A stretch of 64,000 bases of DNA. Source: Brachynemurus nebulosus (Eukaryota; Arthropoda; Insecta; Neuroptera; Myrmeleontidae). Position 1 is the first letter of the stretch; every line of letters starts with the position of its first letter. Where the stretch lies: contig JAPWDM010000016.1 in assembly GCA_035578155.1 (NCBI GenBank), forward strand, positions 8,917,044-8,981,043, written 5' to 3'. A program made the translations under genes and the position numbers. The notes beneath the pieces were generated by a model. That model saw only the letters and a program-made list of their open reading frames with translations, made no database searches and had not been told where the DNA came from. Below, one piece after another: positions 10,246 through 21,566 of this stretch.

Positions 10246-13200
10246 TACAACTAATACAACTAATATAACTAATATGTCCTGCGACCCTACCGATGGAGTG
10301 TGTACAGCGCTTCGCTTCCTACAAGTGAACTTAAATAGAAGTAGGGCGGCACATGAGCTCATGTTGGCAACAGCAGCTAATGTATCGACGGACATTATTG
10401 CTATTAGCGAGCCGAACCGGACAGCCATCAGCGACAGACAAGGTTGGTACCAAGATATCTATGGAGATGCGGCAATCTGGGTTAGAACAAACGAAACTAC
10501 AGTTGAAGAATATGGACAAAAGCAGGGCTTTGTATGGGTGGGTATAGGTGGTGTCACCATATTTAGCTGCTATATTTCCCCAAACTGCACTATGAACGAT
10601 TATGAAGACTTTCTCGAAGAGCTGGAGAAGGAGATAGATAACACAAACGCTTAACTGCTTATAATGGGAGATTTCAATGCCAAATCGCCTGAGTGGGGAG
10701 GCGTGCATAGAGACCGCAGAGGACAGTTGCTAGCAGAACTAATTGCCAGAAATAACCTCATGATTATCAACGAAGGAGAAAAGCCTACTTTCGATATGGG
10801 AACAAGATCCTCCTTTATTGACGTTACCCTGGCCACTGAAAACTATGGCAAAAACATACATGGCTGGCAGATCCTGGATTCAGAAACCCTCAGTGATCAC
10901 AGATACCTCTTCTTTAAACATCAGGTGCTCAAAACCAGGGCTGTTAAAGCATTCCCGACCGAGATAAAAAAGGGCTGGAGACTAAACACCATTAAGGAAG
11001 AGGCATGCGCTGAACTGCTGCAAGTACTAGATAATGACGCACAAGTCCAGACACCACAACAATTAGCTGAAGCACTCTCTGAGATATGCGATAAAACTAT
11101 GAAGAAAAAAGTACTGCATAACAGAGGCAGGGAGAGAGTGTTCTGGTGGACGGATGAAATAGCAGAGCTGAGGAGAACGTGTAATCGACGTAAGCGCGAG
11201 AAAACTAGATTGGCTAAAAGAAAACCCAACACCGACGAGCTAGAGCAAGCTGTAAGAAACTATAAAGCTGCTAAGCGAGAGCTAAGTAAAGCCATATTTA
11301 AGAACAAAGAAAATATGTGGCGGGAAATATGCAAGGAACTGGAATTTGGTGTCTGGGTTCAAGGGTACAAAATAGTGATGAAAAAGGTGCGTAATCTACC
11401 GCAGACTAATCTTAAGACCTCACAGCTCAAAGAAGTAATACAGGCGCTGTTCCCAGAACGACCAATCAGGGAATGGATAGCTCCGGGTGTTGACAAAGTA
11501 CCAGAGGTTACAAGGCAGGAACTGAGCAAGGCAGCTGCAAGAATTAAAATAGGAAAAGCTCCAGGACCGGATGGGATACCAGCCCAGATAGTTAAAATGG
11601 CGGCAACAGTGGCTCTAAATAAGATCATGTGCACAATCAATTATATAATGGCGAGTGGTATTTTTCCAACAATTTGGAAGCACGCTAGATTGGTGGTCCT
11701 AAGAGAACCGAGAAAAGAAGGGACGGCTCCAACAGCCTTCAGACCGTTATGCCTCCTCGATACAATGGGTAAATTTGTTGAGCAAGTCATTGCGGCGCGC
11801 CTTAATATTGAAATCGAAAACGGGGAAGGGTAATCCAAAAACCAGTTTGGTTTTAGGGTTGGAAGATCAACCTTGGACGCGGTAAAGCTTATCAGTGAAG
11901 TAGCTAATCAAGAGAAGTCTAAGACATTGAAAACTAGGGGTCTAACTATTTTAATTACATTAGACGTAAAGAATGCGTTCAATTCTGCATCATGGAGCGC
12001 TATAGTAGAGGAACTGAGGCGTAGACAGATAGCTCCGTATCTTTTGCGACTCATTATGAGCTATCTAGAGAACAGGTCTCTCGTAGTGGATGGTCTACCG
12101 GAAATACAAATCAGCTGTGGCGTCCCACAGGGCAGTGTCCTGGGGCCACTACTATGGAATATACTCTATGATGGGGTGCTGAAACCTCCCATGCCAGTTG
12201 GGGTAATAACTGTGGCATATGCCGATGACCTTGCTCTCGTGATAACAGCTAAAGATGAAGAGAGGTTATCCTTGGTTGCCAACACCGCACTAGCTGACAT
12301 AAACCAGTGGATGAAGGGCAGAAGATTAAAGCTTGCGTCAGAAAAGACCGAAGCCATGATGCTGTCTGGTAGAAAAAAATTTCATGAAGAAAGGATAAAC
12401 ATCTTGTTGGAGGGCACTATCATCAAGCCGAAGAAGTATGTCAAGTACCTGGGCATAGTGTTTGACCCGCACCTGAGTTTCGGTGCACATGTATAAGAGG
12501 CAGTAGCGAAAGCTGAAAAGACACTAACGGCGATTAACAGAATTATGCCGCGTTTCGGTGGTCCAGGGGAAAATAGAAGAAGGGTGTTGGCGGGAGTTGT
12601 GGACTCTACGCTCTTATACGGTGTGACGGTATGGCATACGGCCTTACAACATGAAAAATATCTGAAAATGGTTGAGGGTCTGAGGAGGAAAGTAGCCATT
12701 AGAATATGCAGAGCTTATAGGACAGTGGCTACAAGCGCAGTAGCGCTGGTGGCCAGAGCCATTCCTATAAATTTACTCAGTGAGGAGAGAGTCCGCAAGT
12801 ACCGGCAAGATGGTCTGACGAAAGAAGCTGAACGGCGCAAGACTGTAGATAGATGGCAGGAAAGATGGAACAGCAGTGACACTGATAACTGGACTCGGAG
12901 GGTTATTCCGGATGTAGTGGAATGGTATCACAAACCCCACGGGGAGGTGAAATATTATCTCACCCAGGTGCTCACAGGACACGGCTGTTTTAACAACTAC
13001 CTGATGAGGATGAAGAGGGCTGATACCGATGTTTGTATGTTTTGTGAACATAGAGACTCGCCAGAACACACGATTTTTGAATGTCGACACTGGAATGGTA
13101 AGAAACGGGTGCTTTACGATAATATTGGGAGGATGCTCACACCGGAGACTATGGTTAGCGTGATGATTTCATTGCAGGAGAGGTGGAATAAAATACATCA

Positions 13201-13258
13201 ATTTATTATCCACGTGATAAAATATAAGGAGTTGTTTGAACGAAGAACTGAAGACTGA
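10238..13258 (+). pseudogene. R1-clade ORF2 (endonuclease and reverse transcriptase)
   Basis: A single frame interrupted by three TAA codons (10652, 11831, 12494). It begins with a short Asn/Thr repeat from a nine-base tandem repeat (10241-10276). An APE-type endonuclease follows: QVNLNRSRAA near 10322, ISEPNR near 10405, GDFNAKSPEWGG after 10666. Reverse transcriptase follows: GKAPGPDG near 11553, a GFR box just after the second stop, GVPQGSVLGPLL near 12118, catalytic YADD at 12218-12229. A C-terminal cysteine-histidine motif (CMFC...H...C) lies at about 13036-13085. R1 affinity rests on the QVNLNRS opening and ORF1 knuckles. Confidence 0.9.
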
Positions 13259-13437
13259 GATGTTGTGTAAGCCGGACACATGCCCCATTCTGAAGTAATG
13301 CGTTTGCGGTCACGGAATGGTGGCTCAAGAAGACAGGGGGGGGGGGGGGTTAGTGGGTATACTAATCATTGCACGCCCCGACTGGGAATCCCACACTTCT
13401 GTAGCTTATAAAAAGTTTCCCCTCCTCAATAAAAAAA

Positions 13438-13451
13438 AGGAGAGTGGAAAA
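13438..13451. repeat. Target site duplication, 3' copy
   Basis: Second copy of the 14-bp duplication, right behind the A-tail of the R1-clade element. LTR-element sequence resumes after it. Confidence 0.9.
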
Positions 13452-13825
13452 AGAAAAAGGGACATCAGCTGGATGCCAACATACCATGTTATAAATACAA
13501 AAAAAAAAAAAAAACTTACTAAAAATAAAAATATTATTACGGTACATGTAAGTGAAAGGCTACAAATAGTGTGTAAAGAAAAGAAAAATAAACGTAGTAT
13601 AATAAGGACGGTAGTATCGAGTAATGTAGGTAATGAGTGAGCGTGCAAATTTAGAGGTTTAGAAGTAATAGCATGGAATAAGTAAAAGACCTTACCCTTA
13701 CGTTGTGAAGTGAGCGAACAATAAGTGAATTACGTATATCGAACTTAAAGGGAACTCAAGACTGAAAATTATGTTATGATTCTTGAAAAGCTATCTGACT
13801 TTTTCATTTTTACAGACTAATAAAA
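13452..13825 (+). promoter_or_regulatory. Pol-env intergenic region with splice acceptor
   Basis: Resumed LTR-element sequence with no supported gene. A pyrimidine-rich tract ending TTTTTCATTTTTACAG (AG at 13814-13815) lies ten bases before the env ATG at 13826. That is the layout expected if env is made from a spliced subgenomic RNA, as in insect env-bearing Gypsy elements. A poly-A run at 13500-13514 lies inside this region and is not the tail of the inserted element. Confidence 0.6.
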
Positions 13826-15849
13826 ATGTGGACGCAGATTTTTCTAGTGCTGTGGAGTGCTCAACAAGGCCTTTCGTTAGTTGCGTACGACTGTGCAAGT
13901 GACAAGCTAAACATTACAACAGTGTCATTGCTAGAGGTAAGTGCGTGCCTAAAAACAAGTAAACAAGTGCGGGAAATTCAGACTGTAATTCAGCTGATCC
14001 AACTCGCGGAATATTCGGAAGAACAAGTTTATCAGTGTAAAGTGGAAGTTGATAGAGACATAATGTATTGTGGGGTGCATTCGCATAGTGCGGAAGTGAG
14101 AAACGGACACGCATCGTATATTTCGGTTGTGGGACGCGGGCAGTGCTTAGAGATGCACAAACATCTACGGTTACAACTGCGTACTGACCAGGTCATCGAT
14201 CAGTTGCAACAGAACGGGACAGTATCCAGAAGTGTTGTGTTAGCGGGTACAAATACATTGGATGGAACCTGCCGCGGAGTAGACTATAGTGATCAATATG
14301 GAACCTGGAGCAACGTAATTTTTCAAGGACTAATTACTGTGTCACTAGCTGATTACCGGACGATAGTTCATATTAATAATAATCAAGTGAAATTACGATC
14401 GGGTTTAACGTGCGCATATGTAAAATCGGAGTGTATCGACATCGAAGGCGGGGAGACCTATTCGAGACTAAGGGAAGCAGCATCGTGTAACCCAGCGCGC
14501 TATATGGTTCTCTACGAGGGGTATGCACAAAAATTAATATCGAGGGATGATGCTAATCCGCCAGAAGAACGAACGGTCTATGCCGTGACCACGCAACAAA
14601 CAACATTTGCGCTAGCCATACAGGAGGACGTATATATTTGCAATTACAGAGCTTGGCAAACGGAGCATCCAAAACTTATTATCATGGAGGGAGAGATTAA
14701 TCGGTTTTTCCTAACAAAAAGAGCCTATATTCTGCAGAAAATCTAGATCTATTCACATACATAAACTCCAAATTCGTATACGTGGAAAAACATGTTGCTC
14801 GAGAACTTAGTTCGCTTTATGAAGCTATTCAAAATCAGAGATGTGAAACGGAGCGTCAAGTCATAAGAAACCTGCTAAATCTGGCTCTGATTGCATCAGA
14901 AGAGTTTGCCTACAATTATATGCGAGAACTGGGATATACCGCTATAACCGCCGGAGAGGTGGTCCATATTATCAAGTGCATTCCAGTCGAGGTGCAAGTA
15001 CGTCATGTTTCAGAATTTTATCGGGAACTTCCAGTACCACATTTAAACCAGACGTTGTATATGACCTCGCGAAACCATATTCTTCAACAGCATGAAGCTG
15101 GAATGACCTGCAATCCACTGATCGCGCCTATGTATAGGCTCCACGAATTATGATATCGGTTAGCTCCGGAGATTGTCGAAGCGTTACCACCACAGACGTT
15201 ACAACCACAAAAGACGGGAGGCTGGAAGTACGTAAGCCCGAGGCAGTTGGCATCGTCGGGGATTTACAATAGCCGCGCACTCGAAGCTATCAACAGTCGT
15301 CTCATGTTACCGTCGGAACGAGAGGCGCTAATGACCACACTAGCTAAAAGTATATCTGGGATCCCAACCAACCTACAGAACATCAAAGTGGATAAAGCCT
15401 TCACCGCAGAAGCTCTTGAAACTATGGTGACTAGTTATACGAGAAAACTATGGGGCTGTTTTACTGCCATTGGAGAGGCTATAACTGGGTTACTGGGCGT
15501 CTGGTTCATGTATCGCGTTATCAAATTTATAATCGACACCTTAATCCATGGATGGACGCTATACCAGGTCTTTGGGATCAGTGCTCAACTGATGGGAGCT
15601 TGCTGGGGTACAGTGGCAAACATTTTGCTCCATTCAAGGAAAGTAGTTCGGAAGGAAGATAAAGTGGAGCAAGGAAATAACATAGAAATCAAAGAACGGG
15701 CTAAAACCGCTGCACGCATAGAATCAAAAGGGAATATTCCACAACAAGACCAAGAAGGACATATCAAGGAAAGTGCCGTCACCCAAAAAGAAACCGGAGG
15801 ACCGTATCATGATATAGTGTTACAACTACAATACGAAAGTAATCAGTGA
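13826..15849 (+). pseudogene. env: env-like glycoprotein gene, chuvirus-type (broken)
   Basis: Encodes a membrane glycoprotein. ATG 13826 opens a hydrophobic signal-peptide-like start, followed by a cysteine-rich ectodomain with N-glycosylation sites (NITT, NGT). Near the C-terminus a hydrophobic membrane span (about 15475-15545) is followed by a basic, hydrophilic tail. Position after pol and the upstream acceptor fit an env. The AYDC and NITTVSLL region resembles, as I remember them, glycoproteins of Chuviridae and their captured copies in arthropod LTR elements rather than baculovirus F-type envs. It is broken by a frame change near 14740 and an in-frame TGA at 15151-15153. Assignment to Chuviridae needs a search. 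Confidence 0.65.
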
Positions 15850-16610
15850 GTGTTAAGTGGATAGTGGTGGAAATAAAGGGACCGATATAAACTATAAGTA
15901 GACACTTAAGAGTAGGTTAAAATAGATAAGGTTTAAGTTAAGATTTATTATGAGTTTTTATGAACGACGGTAGGAACGATGGCTGATGAATACACAAGTA
16001 GGCAAAGTTAAAGCATACAACTTTGAAATAAGGGGAGAGCAATGTAGAGGGATGATATTAGTGCACAGCCTTTATATTGTACATAAGTACAGTAAAGTGC
16101 GAGGTTGTTGCAATTCTTATCACATCCGGGCGTACAGACTAAACAACCCATTATTAGAAGTTGATTATCAACGAAAACCGAGACAAGTAACGCTGTGCAT
16201 ATGAGAATGCAATTAAAGATATGGGAGTATAGCTAAGTCTCCGATATACAAAAAAGAGATTGAAAAATGTAAAAGTGATAAGGAATGCAAGAACGAGACT
16301 TACGGGAGCGAGTCAGAACGTTTTGAGCAGAGAGTGTGAAGAGAGTTTTAGAAACTTTCATAACGAGATTCTGGGCATGGTTTATGGGGTTTATGGGAAA
16401 TGGTGTCGGGAAAATTAAAGTAGGTAATCGGTTGGGATAAGTAGATCAAGAATTAGGAATACGTAAGTGAAAGTAAATTTGTATAGAGTAAGTGAATGTT
16501 TCATTAAAATTTGTGTTGAAATCAGCGAACAATCCGTCCTTCCTGCCGTTACTAGGAGTAGTGAGAACTAACGTTAATCTACAGAAAAGTAGGTGGCTTG
16601 CGGTGTCTTA
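15850..16610 (+). other. 3' non-coding part of the LTR element
   Basis: No convincing gene; a 72-codon frame at 15986-16204 has no recognisable content. Purine-rich tracts occur at about 16025-16050 and 16385-16420 and are candidates for the polypurine tract. Because the 5' LTR start is outside the window I cannot place the start of the 3' LTR. Confidence 0.6.
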
Positions 16611-16614
16611 TAGA

Positions 16615-17525
16615 AATTTTTTAATATTCATTTTTAACATTGCATGCAATAATATTGCGTTTTTCTATTTGAGTTTATGATTAAGTATTATAATCCTGCT
16701 ATTTAGTATTTATAAGTTTACTGACTTTACAAACTTTTAATATTTATTTTTAACATTACAAGCAGTTATATTGAGCTTTCTAATTGAGTTTATAATTAAG
16801 TAGTAAAATCCTGCAATTTAGTAATTACAAGATTATTGGCTTTATAAATTTTTAATATTAATTTTTAACATTGTATGCAATCATATTGCGTTTTTATTTG
16901 AGTTTATGGTTAATTATTATAATTAAGTAGTAAAATCCTGCGATTTAGTATTTACAAAATTATGGACTTTAAAAATTTTTAATATTCATTTTTAACATTA
17001 TAAGCAGTTATATTGCGTTTTACTATTTAAAGTTATAAGTAATTATTATAATCCTGCTATTTAGTATTCACGAGTTTATTGTCTTTACAAATTTTTAATG
17101 TTCATTTTCAACATTGTAAACAGTTAGAACGAGTTTTCTATTTGAGTTTATGATTAATTAATTATTAAAATCCTGCGATTTTATTAGTATATACAAGTTT
17201 GTTGACGTTATAAATTTTAATATTCCGATTCAACATTGGAAGCCGTTATATTGAGTTTCTATTTGAGTTTATAATTAATTATTAAAATCGTGCTATTTAG
17301 TATTTACCGGTTTATTGACTTCATACATTTTTTAATATTGATTTTTTTTAACATGGTAAACAGTTTTATTGAGTTTCGATTTGAGTTTATAATTATATAT
17401 TAAAATCCTGCGATTTAGTAATTACAAGTTTATTGATTTTATAAATTTTTAATATTCTATTTTTAATAATTTTTAACAGTGTACGCAGTTATTTATTATA
17501 TCGAATTTCGATTTGAGTTTATAAA
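16615..17525 (+). repeat. Diverged tandem repeat of about 118 bp inside the 3' LTR region
   Basis: The motif (A)ATCCTGC followed by ATTTAGTA recurs near 16691, 16807, 16933, 17050, 17169, 17287 and 17404, each unit also containing TTTTTAACATT and GAGTTTAT. That is seven units with spacing of about 115-126 bases. The same units fill the start of the 5' LTR, where the first three are visible. Confidence 0.85.
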
Positions 17526-17976
17526 TATTAATGACGGGAAAGTGAAACGGATAATTTGGGGCAATTAAACCCGGATTTACAGTGAAACCTTATTATAAAT
17601 CAAAACATATATGTAGGTAAGGGAATCTTATGATACTAGATTCATATTACGGTTGAGGATTGATAATTTTTTGTAACGATTGTATTGTGTATAATTTTAG
17701 ATTGTTATTTGTTTTAATAAACTGATATATTATTATTGGAAATGTTTACCCCTTAGTGTTATCTATCGAGATACCCTTTCATCCCTAGCCTCCCCGAAAA
17801 ACCTCACGGCTGCCCCATAGGGGTACGCTGTGAGCGCAACTATTAGGCTCGCGTCGAACCCGTGTAGTCAAACCCCCCGCCTATCATCTCCCCTCTGGAC
17901 AGCCGCTCGTCTAGAGGGTGATCCCCAGTAGATCACCTGGGTGGGATTTATTTAGCGCTGTAACCAGTTTGTTATA
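17162..17976 (+). repeat. 3' LTR (portion matched to the 5' copy)
   Basis: Direct repeat of 1-798, ending TTATA at 17976 and followed by unrelated GCGCTTATG. The true LTR probably starts farther left, within or before the tandem array. AATAAA at 17716-17721 mirrors that of the 5' copy. Confidence 0.9.
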
Positions 17977-18069
17977 GCGCTTATGTTCGAGTTTTAATGT
18001 CCTCTAATGTTATATCAAGCAAATTATGTATTTCACTGATTTAAAGCAATTTTAAAGCACACTCAGCAC

Positions 18070-18378
18070 CAGGGGGCGTATTTGTCATAAGGCGGACTAG
18101 GCGCACGCCTAGGGTGGGGAATTTTTTTTTGCTCGTCCCTCTTATTTAGAGATAGGAAAATAAAAAATGACGTTTTTTTTTTTGCTTGCCAGTGTTATTT
18201 TTTGATAGGAAAAATAAAAAATGTGACACAAGTTATCCATTAATTTTATTAAAATTTTTGTTTTACGAAAAAGGAAGGGCGGTATTTGATACCGTGCCTA
18301 GGGCAGCATTTGATACCGTGCCTAGGGCGGGCGTTTGATACCGTGCCTAGGGAGGTACTTAAGGTAAATACGTCCCTG
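18070..18378. mobile_element. hAT-like MITE
   Basis: Termini CAGGGGGCGTATTT and AAATACGTCCCTG are inverted repeats with the CAGGG end common in hAT elements. They are flanked by CTCAGCAC (18062-18069) and CTCAACAC (18379-18386), an 8-bp duplication with one mismatch. No coding sequence. Near its right end (about 18283-18352) a 25-27-base unit containing TTTGATACCGTGCCTAGGG is repeated three times. Confidence 0.8.
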
Positions 18379-18521
18379 CTCAACACTCACAAATACTTTT
18401 GTTCAATAAAAATGGAGATTAATAATTTTTTCTACTCCAGTTGAAGAACATACACATTACATATCCGTTAATTGTTAAGAAAGGAATTAATATCTATATC
18501 TAACATCTAAGTGCATATTAG

Positions 18522-19034
18522 GGGAGCGTGCATAAACTACGTAGGTTAATTAAGGAGAGGGAGGGGTTATGGAAAAAGCTACGCTGGACTACATTTGGGG
18601 GGGGGGTCCAGAGTCGAGCTACGGAGTTTTATTCGGAACAATTAAACAAACATGAATTTGAAAGTGAAAATTAGTGAATAATCTTGAAGTACTTATGCGG
18701 TGCTTAATATTTTGAATATTTTGAATTTATCAGAACTTTCTCAAGCGAATTATGCAACCGTGTGGTCACATAATCTTTACATTAAAATTCTTACTGTCAG
18801 AGGACATGTTTTTTGAGGAAATATTCTGCTAAACTGTAAAAAAGTACCTTAATTTTCATATTTTATAATAAAAAAAGTTATTATTTTAATTGAATGTTTT
18901 TTGGAATTAATAAGAAAAAACTACGTTCCACTAGGGGGGAAGGGGGGGTCCATGACAAAAGTCATCTGTAGACTACATGGTGGAGGGGGTCAAAATTGTC
19001 CAAAATGGAGCTACAAAGAGTATGGACGCTCTCT
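18522..19034. mobile_element. MITE with GAGCGT..CATA ends
   Basis: The left end GGGGAGCGTGCATAAACT and the right end AGTATGGACGCTCTCT are imperfect inverted repeats, each followed inward by a CTACRWAG-like stretch and G-rich tracts (18595-18608, 18935-18950). Similar ends are widespread in insect MITEs. No clear target duplication. Confidence 0.6.
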
Positions 19035-20105
19035 AGACATAGATACCTCTAAAAAAAGTATCTAGATTCAGATACAAGATACTAAAATTTGTATCTGGAC
19101 ACAGTATTTAAAATGCTATACAGCACTGACTACAAGATTACTTATGGTTACGCTAGAGGGATTTGAAGTGTAGGAACATCAAAAAAAAAAAAAATTACAA
19201 AAAAAAAAAAATTATTTTTGTTTTTTTCTTGGAAAATAAGCGTTTACAAACCTTTTCATTAGTACACCAAGAATTCTTTTTATAATACACGTGCGAGAAA
19301 TATATTTTTTATTCATTTCAAGAATATACTACAAATATATAATTTGTATACAGAACGTTTCATGGATTAAATATGAAATGCATTTTTAATACGAAATACA
19401 TTTATTTTTTATAATAGTATAAGTTTTTGACTGATTATTAAATATTTTGCACTAAAATATTGCAAACAATTATCATATACATTTGTATTCTATACACATC
19501 GAAATCGCAAGTCATAGTTATCAACCTGTATATTCTGAATTTGTATTTAAAAAGAGTTAGAAATATAATTGCATCTCTGTCTGATCCGGGTGTATTATAA
19601 AAAGAATCTTTACTGTAGATTCGAAATTCACAAATGATTTCCGATTCACTGAGTCCCCAGAAGGCTATATTACAATCAATTTTTAAAAAGTGTTGGCTAA
19701 TCGTAAGCTCATAATTATTAGCAAATTAATAACTAATAAACTTAATTAGTCACAAACAAATTTAAAAGTATCACAAACATTCACAAACGATTAATATAGG
19801 GAAAAAGTTTAAATTTTAACTTTTTGATTTTTGTGTTGGCTAATCGTATGAGGGTACCCCCTAACAATTCCTTTTCAGTAAAATACTTATTGTAAATTAA
19901 AAAGAAAAACAAATTAATTTTTTATTGAAACAATTCATCTCATTGGATAAATTTCAGTATCTAATGAAAAAAAAATTTTTTTTTATTAGACTACACCTGG
20001 CGTAGAATCTACTGGAACTAGAACATAATTTTTTATAATAATATTGTTGCAATTAAACTTTTGTTATAACTGAACCTTTATTCCACCTGACCGACGTCTG
20101 TCACT
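19035..20105. other. AT-rich stretch without a gene
   Basis: Low-complexity, AT-rich sequence with two A-runs at about 19182-19213. I find no coding frame, RNA gene or recognisable element. Confidence 0.7.
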
Positions 20106-20148
20106 TCCAAGATAGTCACTAGAGGAACATTTGTGTGACTATCTTGGA
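20106..20148. repeat. Perfect 14-bp hairpin
   Basis: TCCAAGATAGTCAC at 20106-20119 is repeated in inverse at 20135-20148 with a 15-base loop. It may be the end of a small degraded MITE. Confidence 0.8.
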
Positions 20149-20211
20149 CGGCTACTGTACATAAATGAGAGAACGAGAGAGGTTATGACTTTATACTCTA
20201 TCATACTTTTT

Positions 20212-20350
20212 CAATTGACTGCCATAAGTACTCTTTTTATTTTTAACTTTAAACCATCGTACTGAAAAACAAATGACGTCTGCCATATATCAATTGACTG
20301 CCATAAGTACTCTTTTTATTTTTAACTTTAAACCATCGTACTGAAAAACA
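20212..20350. repeat. Tandem duplication, 79-bp period
   Basis: A 60-base segment starting CAATTGACTGCC at 20212 recurs unchanged at 20291, separated by an unrelated 19-base spacer. Confidence 0.9.
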
Positions 20351-20416
20351 GCTTTTTTTGAGTTATGTCAAGCTTCTCCCAAATAAGCGATATATGGACT
20401 GAATGGACTATTGTAA

Positions 20417-20971
20417 AGCCGCTGCTACACGATGCTACGAACACCTTCCAACATTCGACGTTGGATGGTTCATAGCATCGTGTAGCCGTTGTTCGAACCT
20501 ACGAGTGTCCAATGTCGAGCGTCAAACGTTCGCATTTGGTCGTGTCCCGTTCGATGTCGGTATTTTTGCACCGAGTCAAAGGGGTGCTTCGAACGTTTGA
20601 AGGTCAATGTTGGTTCGTTGGTTGGTTCGACTCAGCAACTGCACGCTCGTTCATGTGAAGAGAGACAACATCAGTGTATAACATAGAGATAACATCAGAC
20701 AGATAACATCGTCCACTGAGTACCAACACATCATCATTCGTATTGGATCAAACATTCGATTCACCGTGTAGCAGATACATTCGTCGCACCAACTATCGAA
20801 CTTAACTGCCTCAAACGTTCGATCGAATGTTGGAAGGAACGTTTGAGGCAGTTAAGTTCGATAGTTGGTGCGACGAATGTATCTGCTACACGGTGAATCG
20901 AATGTTTGATCCAATACGAATGATGATGTGTTGGTACTCAGTGGACGATGTTATCTGTCTGATGTTATCTC
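20417..20971. mobile_element. TAA-flanked MITE, copy A, with a perfect 135-bp inverted repeat
   Basis: Left end AGCCGCTGCTACACGATG follows TAA (20414-20416), as in the related copy at 56074-56531. The first part runs in inverse orientation relative to copies B and C. At 20686-20820 and 20837-20971 two 135-base arms are exact reverse complements around a 16-base spacer, so the element does not end normally but folds back on itself. The reading frames within are accidental. Confidence 0.8.
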
Positions 20972-21130
20972 TAAAGCCCGGTTCAGACGCAGCCAGTAGT
21001 TTAGTCGAGTGATCGAGTAATTTAGTACTCGCCCAGTTTGAACACATTCATTTTAGTCAAGTAAACTGGCTTGGTCGAGCGGGCGGTCGAGTTTAGTAAA
21101 TAGAACTCTATTCTATTTTTATAGTCGAGT
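20972..21130. mobile_element. Fragment of a second small element
   Basis: TAAAGCCCGGTTCAGACG begins here, with repeated AGTCGAGT and TTTAGT motifs. It joins the end of the palindrome at 20971 to the truncated start of copy B. The TAAAGC start recalls TAA-flanked Harbinger-like MITEs, but only one end is visible. Confidence 0.45.
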
Positions 21131-21566
21131 AGCACGATGCTACGAACGTTCCTTCCAACGTTCGATCGAACGTTTGAGGCAATTAAGTTCGATAGTTGAT
21201 GCAACGAATGTACCTGCTACACGGTGAATCAAATGTTTGATCCAATACGAATGATGATGTGCTGGTACTCAGTCGACAACGCTGTTATCTGTCTGATGTT
21301 ATCTCTAATGTTATACACTGATGTTGTCTCTCTTCACATGAACGAGTCGTGCGCAACCAACGAACGCAACCAACATTGACCTTCAAACGTTCGAAGCATC
21401 CCTTTGACTCGGTGCAAGAATACCGACATCGAACGGGACACGACCAAATGCGAATGTTTGACGCTCGACATTGGACACTCGTAGGTTCGAACAACGGCTA
21501 CACGATGCTATGAACCATCCAACGTCGAACGTTGGAAGGTGTTCGTAGCATCGTGTAGCAGCGGCA
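21131..21566. mobile_element. TAA-type MITE, copy B
   Basis: Same family as copies A and C and in the same orientation as copy C, from GCACGATGCTACGAACG to CGTGTAGCAGCGGC. About ten bases of its left terminus are missing, replaced by the preceding fragment. It diverges from copy C by scattered substitutions. No coding content. Confidence 0.8.

Larger units (their letters stand above)
7976..13437 (+). mobile_element. R1-clade non-LTR retrotransposon, full length but decayed
   Basis: Runs from a GC-rich 5' end (CTTCGGGGGGAGG) to a short A-tail after TTTCCCCTCCTCAAT. It has a 5' UTR (7976 to about 8465), a CCHC-type ORF1, an overlapping endonuclease-RT ORF2 and a 179-bp 3' UTR with a poly-G run at 13337-13350. 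The 14-bp duplication equals the length R1 makes in 28S rDNA, yet the site here is inside an LTR retrotransposon, so this is a non-rDNA member or a stray insertion. Each ORF carries stops, so it is dead. Confidence 0.9.
1..17976 (+). mobile_element. Env-bearing Gypsy-type LTR retrotransposon (composite, 5' end outside window)
   Basis: Two direct repeats (1-798 and about 17162-17976) enclose gag, protease-RT-RNase H-integrase in the Gypsy order, then a splice acceptor and an env-like gene. RNase H before integrase and the YLDD reverse transcriptase place it in Ty3/Gypsy. The gag has two CCHC knuckles. Two later insertions inflate it: a TA-flanked MITE in gag and a complete R1-clade element between pol and env. 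The LTRs differ at roughly 2-3 percent of compared sites plus a few indels (my by-eye estimate), and every frame is broken, so this copy is not a fresh insertion. Without the 5' boundary I cannot see the target duplication. Confidence 0.9.

Noticed and set aside
13500..13514. A-run as the 3' end of the R1-clade element
   Set aside because: The 14-bp duplication places the end at 13437; this A-run lies beyond it, in LTR-element sequence.
16615..17525. CRISPR-like repeat array
   Set aside because: Units of about 118 bp are diverged along their entire length with no spacer structure, and the array lies in an LTR of a eukaryotic element.
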